Made by a program: the position numbers and the translations under genes. The notes below the pieces were generated by a model. The model was not told the origin of the DNA and did not search any database. It saw only the letters and a program-made list of their open reading frames with translations. From Todiramphus chloris collaris (lineage: Eukaryota; Chordata; Aves; Coraciiformes; Alcedinidae): 64,000 nt of DNA. Shown in pieces: positions 34,801-46,800 of the stretch (position 1 is its first letter; each line of letters starts with the position of its first letter). Where the stretch lies: the NCBI GenBank assembly GCA_025345505.1, contig JANVCC010000071.1, forward strand, positions 649,110 through 713,109. Direction: 5' to 3'.

Positions 34801-37800
34801 GGTCTGCATATTGCTTTGTGAAAAAGAGCTGTGGCTTTTGGCACTAGACATGCTGAGATTTCTGTGATCAGCAGATCCGCCAGGTTGGTTTCAGACTCTT
34901 TGTATCCAAATAAGAGCCCCCCCCCCCCCCCCCCTTTTTTTTTTATCATTGCATTTCATGGAAGTTTAATGGCTAATTAATCTTTTACAAGTTTCCTGAG
35001 GTATGGAAAGGGGATTATACACTGCTAATCTGAACACATTGTTCTTATTATAACCTGATTAGAACTAATTCTTCTGTGGGAAAGCTAGGAGTTGGATGAC
35101 CAGCTGATGTGGGAACTGTTTCCGTGCTTTGCCAGCTCTTACTGGGTGTTCCAATTAGCTGCATTCATTTTTTAATGAATTTTCATCATTTTCACTGGGG
35201 AATTCTTAATACTTCAAATATTTAATGTCACGAGGCACTTCTTGGACTCTGTGGCATTCTTGCTGAACTTAACCATTAGCAGCTTCTCGTATTCAAGTCC
35301 TTGCCATTTTGGTTTGTACCAGAGGTACATCCTGGGAAGGTAACACTCTTAGTGCTGGGGAAAGAGGTTTGTCAAGAGATTTCCTTGGGATTTAATGTTG
35401 CTGTTCAGCCTCAGCAGTGGTGGTTGGGCATTGCTATGCTTTAAGTGGCAGGAGGATCTGTTGCTGAAGAAATCCTGCTTACCACAAGTGTTAGCTGCTC
35501 CTCGTATCCCAGAAGCAAGAAGTTTGTGTTCCTAGGAAAGTCGGCTGCTGCACAGAAGGCTCAGCCAGGCATGACTCAGTCCTAATCCTGTGCCCGAGCA
35601 CTGCTGTCTGTTCTGCTGGGATTGGTGGGATTTTGGGACATGTTGTCTCCAGGGTGTTCAGTACTCAGCGAGTACCTCTGGGTACGGGACTGCAGTGTGC
35701 AAAAAGTGCAGGCAGGCAGTGTGCTGCCTCTCCAGGGGGAAAAAAAAGCAGCTCTCTTCTTGTGTTTGACAGCTCCGTGAGTGCCAGACTTGCAAACTAA
35801 TGTCAAGACTTCTGTAATTTGAAAGCATTCTCCCTCAGATCTATTCCCAGTAATTTCATGCCGCATTGGTTATGTTTGAATTAGCATTTGCCGTGTGAAA
35901 GCAATCGCCATGTATAATCTCAGTTAAAAGGCAAAGACCATCTAACACATGTCTCTTCCCACCCCCAACCCAGCTCTTTCTTTTTTGGACTGGACTACTG
36001 AAAGGGTGTCTAAAATTCAACCAATTCTGACAGCTGCTCTGTACCAAAAGGCTTAACTTCCAGGATTCCAGAGATTCCTTTATTGTTTCATTAACGCATA
36101 CAACCCCCAGCCCATTCCTCTGTTAGATTTGCAGGGATTGAAGAGCTGAACACAGGCCCCTTTTGATTCTGCAGCAAGTCCATGGAAACAGTACTAATGT
36201 CATGTATTTTTTCAATGCATACATCTCTTAGGAGAGGGGAGACATTTTTTATGGCCTAAAATTCAAATGGATTTCTGTGCTTTATAACTCAAAAGCATGT
36301 GTTGTAACAGACTGGATCTTTTGCTTTTCTGTCTCTGGGTGCAGGTAGGAGAGGAGGCTTGGATTGCAGTGAAGTCCACGTGCCCTTGCAACTTCACTCT
36401 GCATTATGAAGTGGCATCGCGAGGCAACATTGTCCTCTCGGGACTGCAGCCCAGTAACATCACCCAGCAGAGGAGCAAAAGAGCCACCTTTCCCGTTGAG
36501 ACGAACATTGGTATCACACGCTTCCCAGGAACAGGTAGCTAGCATCAGAATTGCAAACTTGCCCCTATTTTCAGGGAAGAACAGCTTTTCCACAAACCTA
36601 AATATCCTCTTTTTTGAATTTGATGCTCCTTAGAGGGCCTAGAATAGTTCTGTGCAAGAAAAATAGTGACATCCATTGCACATGTAGTCATATAGAAAAA
36701 AGGTACATCTGCCTGAGAGGAATAACTCTTGGAGAGTTTTTTCCTAGTCTTCCTGTATTCTTTTTCTGTTTAGAAAACTCTAGTTTGTCTTAATGTGCTT
36801 GGCTTGGGATCAGCTGAGGGGTGGGGAAGCGTATGACAGGGTTGGGGCAGTTTGCCAAGCTGCTTGAGCTTACACTAGAAGAGGACATCAGACTGATAGC
36901 ATGGATCAGGCCAAAGGAGAAGACCATGCAGTTAGCATGGGGAAGTGAAGTGTGGGCCCCTAGTTTGTACAGAATAACAGGAAGGTACAAATCTGGTGAG
37001 TTCAGGGAACAGGGGGATAAGGAAGGGTGTGCTTGGGCGAGCTCTCGAAGGAAAAGTTTCTGGTAATCAGTGGTTTAAGGATTTGCAGTAACTTCCTGCA
37101 CTGAAGGCTGGTTCTGAGCTGTTGTACATACAGGTTGCCCAGAGGCATTGTGGTTGCTCTCTTGCTGGAAGTGTTTGAGGTCAGGTTGGATGGGGCTTTG
37201 AGCAACTTGATCTAGTGAAAGATGTCCCTGCCCAGAGCAGGGGGATTGGAACATGATGGTCCTAAAGATTCCTTCCAACCCAAGCCATTCTCTCAGTCTA
37301 TTTAGCTGCTGCTAGTGAAACGATGCTCTATAAACAGCATAATCCTTTCTCAAACCCATTGATACGTGTTCTGTCAGCAGGCTTCTGCAGCAATAGATAC
37401 TCCTCTTTCTGTTGTTGTTTATTTAAAATGGCTTGATAACTTAATTGTGTATTTCCTTGATTTTATGTCAGGAAAAATACAGGGTAGTCATTCTCTATTC
37501 ACATTTTCCATCCTGCTCATTATGTTATGGCTGCTAGTTGCCCGTCAGCTTCCACAAAGAATTAAAAAGGAAGGGAAGAGATTCTGAGGTCTAGACTAAC
37601 ATGTGCAACAGGAGCAAGGGGAGGATGCAGGTGGATGCAGACTCCCTGGATGGGGAGTTCTGTGCCTCACAGTATTCGAATGGGATGGGAAGAGAGTGAT
37701 TTTTAATAAATAAACCCATCCTTTTTACAATTTCTTTTCTAGCACCTACCAGTATCCCTGCAGCAGAGGTTGAAGTCTGCGTGACGTTCCTGCGTTTCTC

Positions 37801-40800
37801 AGTAGTCCCCACCATGGCTCCCTTGGGCCGTCTCCTGGTGTATTACGTCAGGGAGAACGGGGAAGGGGTCACAGACAGCCTCCAGTTCACAGTGAAGTCC
37901 TCCTTTGAAAACCAGGTATTGCCAGTGTAGCTGGTGGAAAGGAAGGGCTGGTGTCTCCTTCCTCTGTGCAGCTGCCTGCTGGTTATGAGTCAAGATAATG
38001 GGACTTCATCTTCAATTCCTAGGTTGCTGTGACTCTCTCAGCAAATGAGACCAGACCTGGTGATGTTGTGAACATCAAGGTCAGAGCTGCAAAATCAAGC
38101 TGTGTCTGCATTGCCACTGTGGATAAGAGTGTCTACTTGCTGAAGACAGGTTTTCAGCTGACAGCCAGTCAGGTAAAAGGAAGCTCAAGGCACTGATGTC
38201 TGAATGCTGCCACCAGCACTTTCTCTTCAGTAACCTTTCTCCTTCCCTTGCAGGTTTTTCAAGAGCTTGCAGAGTATGATGTGTCTGATGCTTTCGGAGC
38301 TCCGAAGGAAGAAGGGCACTTCTGGTGGCCAGGCATGTCCTCACGTAGACGCCGTAGATCTTCTATCTTTCCCTGGCACTGGGACATCACCAAGGATGCT
38401 CGCTTCGCGTTTACAGTAGGAAGAATCAGCCTCACTTCTCTGTGGAGTGTCTTTTTCACTTTCATGTTTGCAGGATAATTTTTAGCTCTGTAGGCCATTG
38501 GGGGTTTTTTCTACATCGGAGGTGTCTCTCCAAGGGGGAAGGTTGAAAGGTAATTTCTGAGGACAGAGTGTGCTGTCCCAGCAAAGATATGGGAGAAACG
38601 TGCTTTGGTTTTGGCCAGTCTTGATGAGAGGGCCACATATCCTGTTGGCTGAAGGAATTCATGCTCTGGAGAATCAGATGGGGGTCCAGGAGGTTCCTCC
38701 AGTCATGGGTGAGCTTGCAGATCACTTCTCCAGTTACTTTGACAGGTAGGGAAGGTGGAACATGAGTCTTTCCTTTTGGCCTTTTCCCTTTTTGATTATC
38801 CTTTGGAAATCCTTTAAACTTTTTCCCTGTCTGTTCTAGCAGCTTCTGTAGCCATCTGTGTGAAAGATCAGTGATGTTTTCCTTGTATCCTTGATCATCT
38901 TGCTACTCAAATGCCCCCTATCTAAGTAATTATGTTTGTTTGGTGTTTAACGTAACTAACAATAATGATGATCTTTGTTTCCTTCAGATCCACCCTCTAT
39001 TCATTTTTTTTTTTTGTCCTTTCTGCAATTTTAGCTGAATTGTTCTTTTGTGCTGTCTAAAACCCTGCATGTTTCCCCATACTCCCTCAGCACCTCAGTC
39101 CCTTAATCATAAACTCTACATCCTCGTAACTATCCCCTGCTGCAGGAGTCAGTGCTGCTTCTCTCCTTGGGATCTGTTAGGGGGTTTTCTTCTGATGCTT
39201 TGGGGTTTGTTTTTTTTCTTACTCTTGGGAAAAGATGTACATGTTCATGGGTGGTATGTATGCTCTGCCCAACACCTGTCTGTGTACGTAAAGAGAGCAA
39301 AGCTCATGCTCCCCTTTGGTGTCTGGGAAGTGCTGTCTCTTATGAATAAGTGCATTTAGGGGACAGAGCTGGCAGGCAGCTTTCTTATTCCGTATTTTTA
39401 CTGTGAAGCTGTGTGGACAGTTTCCATTCTGCTTGGCATTGCTGGTAGTGCAGAATCAGTGATGTCTGATGCAAGAGCTGCCTGCTAACTCCAGCAGAAC
39501 ACACTGGAAACTCTTAGGAAGGGTAAAAAGCTGTAATGTAATATTCTAGGGGAAAAATACGTGTAGTCATTTTTCACCTGCAGTTGCCTGGCAGTTTCAC
39601 ATGCCCAGCAGTGGTAGATACTGGTTTAAATGCATTTTCCAAGGAAACAAGAGCTTTCTCATAAAACCTCTGCCCCCAGAGTGCCTATGTAATTTCACAC
39701 GAACCATTACTTCTATATAAAGTTTAAAAAAATCCTCAAGTTTCAATTGAAATTTGACTCATAAATGTTGCAATAGGGTTAGGGAATTCTATTCAAGAAG
39801 ATTGTATCAATACATGTTTAAATCTTTCTCTTTTTTTTTCTTCCCCTTCTCCCTTGCTGGTCTTCATTTGTATTGTCTAGGAAACTGGCTTGGTTGTAAT
39901 GACTGACATAGTCAGCTTAAACCACAGACAGAATGGAGGCATGTACACAGATGAGGCTGTCCCAGCTTTTCAGCCTCATACTGGGACGTTGGTGGCTACA
40001 ATGCATTCTAAGATAGCACCAAGGTAACGTTTCTGTTGTATCGTGGACAACATACATTACTCTTAGCTATTTGGTTGCTATTTTTTTTTTATTCTGAGCT
40101 GGTTTTGACTTCCATGCCCTCAGGGAATTCCTTGATTTAGACAAGGTGGTGATGGGGAAACTTTCTTCTGTTGCCTTGACAGATCTAACAAAGATTATAA
40201 CTGATGCTGCTTTAAGTTCTGCTTTAAATTCTGGAACAATGCAAAGTAATAGTCTTCAAAATGAGCATTTGAAGCTCTTTGCGTATCTCAGTTTTCTGTG
40301 AATGGGCTGCTGCTCCTCAATATTTGCAGTCTAGTCCTTGTTTTGCAGAGTTGCTCATGGCTCATGATTTTGACTGTTCAGCTGGTGGTCCCAATAAATA
40401 AAATGGGGGATTGCAGCAAGAAAAAGTCATGAAGTATTGTGACTAATGCTGCAGCTGGGGATGTGCCTTCCCTTTGCATCCTGAACCGCCTGGCAGCGTC
40501 TCTTAGCAGAGTAAGCTTGGGAGGCTAGTCAAGAGAAAGATCGTGTATCATCACACATACAGAAAAATCACCTAAATTATGAAAATATTAGAGATCAAGA
40601 CAATTCCAAGGGAAGAAACAGAGGGGAACATAAAGCAATGATTGTGGTAACTGCTGTTGGTGAGGCTGTGGCATGATACTGCGGGAAGTCACACGCTCTG
40701 TATGCTCCCTTTGATTTCATTTGGTGAAAGCATTTGGATCATAAAACCTTTATTTGTTTATTTTTATATTATCAGTTACTATTAGAACTGTTTTGTTAGA

Positions 40801-43800
40801 ATTAATTGCCAAGGACTTATTTCTTATTCTAGCAGAGCAGAGAAGAGAAAAAGAACCTTCTTTCCCGAAACATGGATTTGGCACTGCCTCAACGTCAGGT
40901 ATTGACAGGGAATTCCCTTAATTACATCCAGAGGGTTGTATTCTCTCTAACTGCAGAAAACAAAGCTCTCTGAAACCTACTGACATTACAGGGGCATGCT
41001 CTGGCAGCTTGTTGTCCTTGCTTTTCTTCTTTCTGCTTTAATCAATAACCTTTGTAGCTTTTCATCTGGTCTTGAAGCCTGTTCCCTGGCTTCCAGGTGA
41101 ACCTGCCCGCTGGGACTCCGGTGCAGCCCGTGGGTAGCTCACCGTGCTGTCCCAAGCTGGGGAGTATTTTCAGGGGAGAAAAGGAGCAGGGGTTTGGTTC
41201 TGCACGTTTTTAGGTTCTACTCACTTATGGAAAGGGCATAACAACAAGCTACTGAAGAGCAAGTGGAGATGTAGGTTTGCAGTGATCAGCTCCTGTGAGA
41301 AGCTACGCGTTGCGTAAGCAGTAAGCGGAGTCAGGGCACTGGGGCAGTACAACGGGACTGCACCACTCCAGAGGGTGAAGGGAAGGGGGTGTCTTGCTGG
41401 AGTTCACGCTCAAGAGGCAAGGCCAGCCCCTCAGAAGTGCCAGTTGCCCTTTACAGTGGGAAATGAATTGAGTCTGGGTTTGTGTTTGGACCCTAGAGTA
41501 ACCCAGAAGTGTCAACTTCAGCAAGTGCTGGTCTCTTTTTCCCTTTTATTTTTTTCTCCTCCTTTTTTTTTTTTCCTCTCCAACACTGAGACCTTCTTTC
41601 TCTTTCCTCTGATGCAAGAGCATCTCCCCCAGACCTTAATTTACAGCCTAATAAATCATGGTTTCCACCACTTACAACTGGAATTAAAAACAAGAAGAAA
41701 TAGAATAGACCAGGTAACTACTCTCTCCCAGCACATCTAGGAGAATTTGAAGCAATTACTAAAAGGCTACTCTAGATTTGCAAGTAAACTTCATTCTCAA
41801 GAAATGATTATAAATTAAATTTGACAGGAACTTGCAGCAAGTGTATTCAAATCTGTTCAATTGAGCGTGAAATGTGCTTTGGAGAAATACACAAAGAATT
41901 CCAGAAGTGCCCGTTTGGGCCTCAGCAAGCTGGGGCAGTTAATTATAAGTGGGAGAGTGTGGAATAAAAAGTTGCAGATTGCATTTTCTCCACTTCATTT
42001 CATTAGAAATGACTGAGTTGAGCATTCCTTGATTTCCACTCTCTTGAACAGGAAGAATTTTAGTTTTTTTGTTATTAATTTTTTTCTTTTTTTGGTCTTC
42101 TACCATTTATAATTATAATATACAATCCTCAAAAAAAGAAACAAAAGCCTAATGTCAACTTCCCAAACCAATCCTGTAAATTCCTGCAGCCTGGCCGGAG
42201 GGTCTAATGGCTGGAAATGTGTGTGTACTTTGGCCCCCCGCCCAGAAGAGTAAGTGCCCTCATGTGTGAAAATAATGTTAATGCTGGTTATGGGCTGAAA
42301 TCCCAGTGGAAAGAACATCAGCTGCAACAAATTGTCCGGTTAAGCAGACTGGGCCAGTGCCAGTTCTGGAGCTAGGACACCCTTCTGCTCGCTCCTCGGG
42401 GCTGAGGTTTACTGCAGGTACCAGCTACTTCAGTTAGGAAGAAGACCTAGACATGGAGAAACCAGTGTGCTTAGAGGTTCCAGTAGCTTGGTGCTATCAA
42501 GGCAAGTGCATTTCCCAGGCTCTCCACTCTGGACTTCGAGCTGGGGAACCACGTTTACTGGCCAGAGTGTTTGGAGACTGCCTGAACCTGTTCAGAGGCA
42601 TGGCCACCTCTAAGCTGTTACCAAATCCTTTGGTTAACCCTCTTCCCACTGTAACAGAGATGCACAGACCAGTACGTGGTGTGCAGCCCAGTTACCAACA
42701 GTTACAGTAGCTTAGGCTCAGTGAAAATTACAGCTGATTTAGGTGATGAAAGTCAAGATGCTTCACTGGTGCCTCAAATGTGGAAAACTTCATTTGCAAA
42801 GCAGTGCAAGTGCAGTCCTTCGGTTTGTCCTGGCTGTGGCTCGGGCGGCACTGCAGCGTTGGAAGACAGGGTGTTCTGCTGCAGGCTCACAGAGCTTATT
42901 CCAGAGAGCTTGCCGTCTCATTTTCCATGCCAGCCAAGACGCCCGTTGCTCTCAAAAGATTCCAGAGCTAGCAGCATGTGTATCAAGCTCTGGGGAATAA
43001 ATAAGAACTTGAGAGAAAACAACCTTAGGGTGTACTCATAACTGCACCAATCATCCTGCCAGCTGAGCCATGAAATAGCTTTTGTTCTTCCTTCAGAGGA
43101 AATGTTTTCTGTTCCAGGCAAGGCCAAAGCTTCTTTGCAGGAGGGAAATAGCAAAGTCTGCAGAAGAAAATTGAATTTCTATTATTATAAAGCATGGAAG
43201 AGGGTACCTGGTTTACGAGAGCCTGTTGCAGTACGCGTAGTAAAGCTAAACACTTGGAAGAGAAATTAGATATTTAAATTTTTTTATCAATTAGTTTCAA
43301 TCCTCGTTGGAAGAAAATGGTTGGTTTGGGAAATTTTCAGGGCCAGGCATTCCAAAAAATCAACCAACTGACCAAAACGTTTCTGAATCAGAAGATGCTC
43401 CCCTGGACAAGCAGTTGCTGAACTTGGTGTCTGGAAAATTTCTCGCTTGCCCTTACGTTCAAGCAGAGCCTGCAGTGTGGCAATGTATGCAAGGACAGCG
43501 GGTTCCCGCAAAAGTCGGGTTCTCTTTCACTAGCTGTTAAATACATTATTGCTGGACTGTGTTTTATCCAGGACCTTGGTCTAGGATCCTTTGTATTTAT
43601 TTTTTATTCTGACTGAGTGCAGACATTTGTCTCTAGGAAAAGCGATTCTACGGTGAGGCTGCAAATGTCTGTCAAGCTTTTAACCCAGTAAGAATCTGTG
43701 CGTTACACCGCGTTTCGCAGAAGCAACTGCTTGCTGTTCTGCTCCTTAGAATCATGGAATGGTTTGGGCCAGGAGGGACCTCTAAAGGTCATCTGGTCTC

Positions 43801-46800
43801 ACCCTGCTGCAGTGAGCAGGGACAGCCTCAACTGGAGCAGGTTACTCAGAGCCTCGTTGAGCCTCACCTTGAATTATCTCCAGGGATGGGGCCTCAACTC
43901 CCTCCCTGGGCAGCCTGTTCCAGTGTTCCACCACCCTCACGGTAAAGAACTTGTTTCTATCATCCAATCTAAATCTGCTCTTCTCTAGTTTAAAGCCATT
44001 GCACCTCGTCCTGTCACTACAGGCCCTTTCCCAGCTTCTGGTAGGTCCCCCTCAGGTACTGGAAGTACCTAGGTGTGCCCAGGTCAGAAAAAAATGGATA
44101 GCAAACATCGAGTCTTTTCTGGGCACGTCAAAGCAAGCCTGGTGCTATGTTGTGAGTTTGCATCTGGAGGGGATTCTGCTAAAGGTTTGGGGCCAGGGGC
44201 TTTAGCTGCATCCAAAAGCAATTCATTCATCTAACCAACCCAAGTTATTCCCTGTTCTCTTTGGTAGCAGTTTATCTGGAGAAGCACAGCTGCATGTGGA
44301 AGTGCCAGACTCCATCACTACCTGGATAACTGAAGCTGTGGGGCTGTCTGAAGAGAAGGGGTTGGGCATTGCCAGCCCAACCGAGCTGAAGACCTTTAAA
44401 CCTTTCTTCATCGACTTCACCTTGCCGTACCACGTCATCCGGGGAGAACAGACCAAAATCCCACTGACTGTTTACAATTACTTAGCTGTCTGTGTAGAGG
44501 TAACACGTCTCCTTAGTCCTGTTGATAAGTTGCTAAATTCTGTTTCGTTCTCAGAATTTCTGAAGTGATCTACAAGTTACGGTAGATGAGGTGCAGGGAT
44601 AACGTAGTGATAAGCTCGGGGTATAAGCTTTGGAAAAGATGAAAATGCTGCTTTTCAGTATGAAAACATGTTATTGTTTTATTTACTTTTAGCTTGGGAG
44701 AACTGTAGGTGTCTGAAGTGTCTTGCAACACTTCAGAAATACAAGTACTGAAAGTGTGAGGAAGCTTATCCTGAACCACGGAGAAGAATTTCCTTCATAA
44801 TCAGCAAGCTGCTGAAAGTAGTTTATTTTTCAAGATTTTTTTTTTTTCTCCCAAGAAATCCTGTGTCCCAAGAAGTTTTCTTCTCAAACTCCTCGTTTAT
44901 CTCCAGCAGTATCGCTCTGAACTACCTGTAGCATTGCTGAGGTGCAAGTAATGCTGTCAGCCAGGACGTTACTAGGTGTGAAGAATGAATAACCTGTTCA
45001 AACCATGGCTTTTTATTTTATTAAGCATGGTGTGGGTTTCAGGTTTTTCACGTGTTAGCGACTGGCTTTGCAGTTGTAATCTGCAGTAGATGACATTTGA
45101 ATATTTTCACAGGTCCACGTGAAGATTTCTGTTCCAAAAGGCATAAAGTTTGTGGGGCATCCTGGGAAACACCACCTGACAAGAAAGAAGTGCGTTGCCC
45201 CTGGGGAAGCTAAACCCACCTCTGTCGTTTTGTCCTTCAATGAGCTTGGACTGAGCAACATCACTGGTAGTATAGAAATAAAAATAGCTTGCTGCTTGAG
45301 GGACCTGTGCAAGTTTCTTTTTATTCCTCTTTAAGAAGAAAATTCTTAGTTCCCTAGTACCTCAAAGTGAAATCATTCATTTGACTTTCTGCCAGCTTAG
45401 CTTTTCAACCTGGTTTGGTTTCTGAGGAGCAGATTTGATACTCTTTAAATAAGAGAATAACAACAAATTATGTACATCTTTCAGCAGATAATTACAGTAA
45501 AAACTGAGCAACACTGGAAACTAGGAGAAACTTTCTCTATTGCCCCATGACTGTCCAAATGTTGTCCAGTTTTAGGTGTGACCATTCAAATACAGAATAA
45601 AGGTAATAGAAGAGGGCTGTAATTACAAAACGCATGATGTCTTGTTAATCAGCTCTAATTAGTTTAGTTCTTTACTTAAACTCCTGAAGATCTTCCTATC
45701 TCAAAAATCTCTGCTACTTTTCCCCTTTGTTTCTTAGCAAAAGCTTTTGCTTACGGTGGAACTAATTGCTGTCAGGAGGGGATGCAGACCTTAAAGAACG
45801 GCAAGCACGTGGAGGACAATTACATGGACAGAAGGACCCCAGTGGGAATGGATTTTGTTCGCAGTAGTGTTATTATTGAGGTAAAAAATACCAATTCTTA
45901 ATAACTCGAGAAAAAAATAATACAAATGCTTGGGCAAATCGTGGAGGTCTTTAGGTAGGTAATCAAATATGAATAGGTTGATAAGAATTTAAGTTGATTT
46001 ATGGCATGTTTACATGGCTGGAAATAGTTTTAGTGGTACAAGTACGAAAGGAGCCCATTTGATTCATGCTGCTGAATCTTTGATACTGTGCAGAAGGAAA
46101 CGGGATAGAAACTTGATCAAATAAGCTTGCTCTATTAGTCTGAGAAATATGCAGTGGTGTGACTTCGCTGGTAGCAATTAGCAAATCCCTAGCTAATAGA
46201 AGATGGTGTGATCGCGTTTCTATACAGGCTAAAAACCACTGTATAGCAGCAGAATAGTATTTCTGTGTTTTGTAAGTAAAACTGAATATCTGTTACTGCT
46301 GATCTGAACTGAAGAGCTGTTACTGCTGAAGCACTGTATTTTTATGTCTGGATTTCTGTCTTTATATAGCCAGAGGGACTGTCCAGAGAATACACCTATA
46401 GTGTGTTCTTCTGCCCAAATGGTAAGTTCATGATTCAAATAAGATATTAAGTTTGTTTGATTTAGTTATAAATAGAAACATGTGGCTTCACCTCATGGAA
46501 AGGAAAAAATAATAATAATAAAAAAATAATCTTTGTTTCCATTTCTCTATGATTGATGAGTTATGGTGTGCAGGAGGAACTTTTGAATAGAGTCTTTCTT
46601 GCCTGGCTGGCTAATTATGAATTTGCTCTAACTGCCCAAGTGATTTCTGTAAATGGCAATGAAATTCCTTTACTTTATGAAACAGTTTAAGTATTCAGCA
46701 CTGTGGACAGTAACTGTGACTGTACTATATTTTCAGTTGATGTTTTAAAATTCAGTTCTGGAATCACTGTGTCCTTTCTGCCTGAGTTTTGGATAGCTCA

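Noticed and set aside
42453-43041. Overlapping intronic frames near 42.5-43.0 kb
   Set aside because: No family resemblance and no fitting splice sites. They lie in CPAMD8 intron 19, whose flanking exons join in frame without them.
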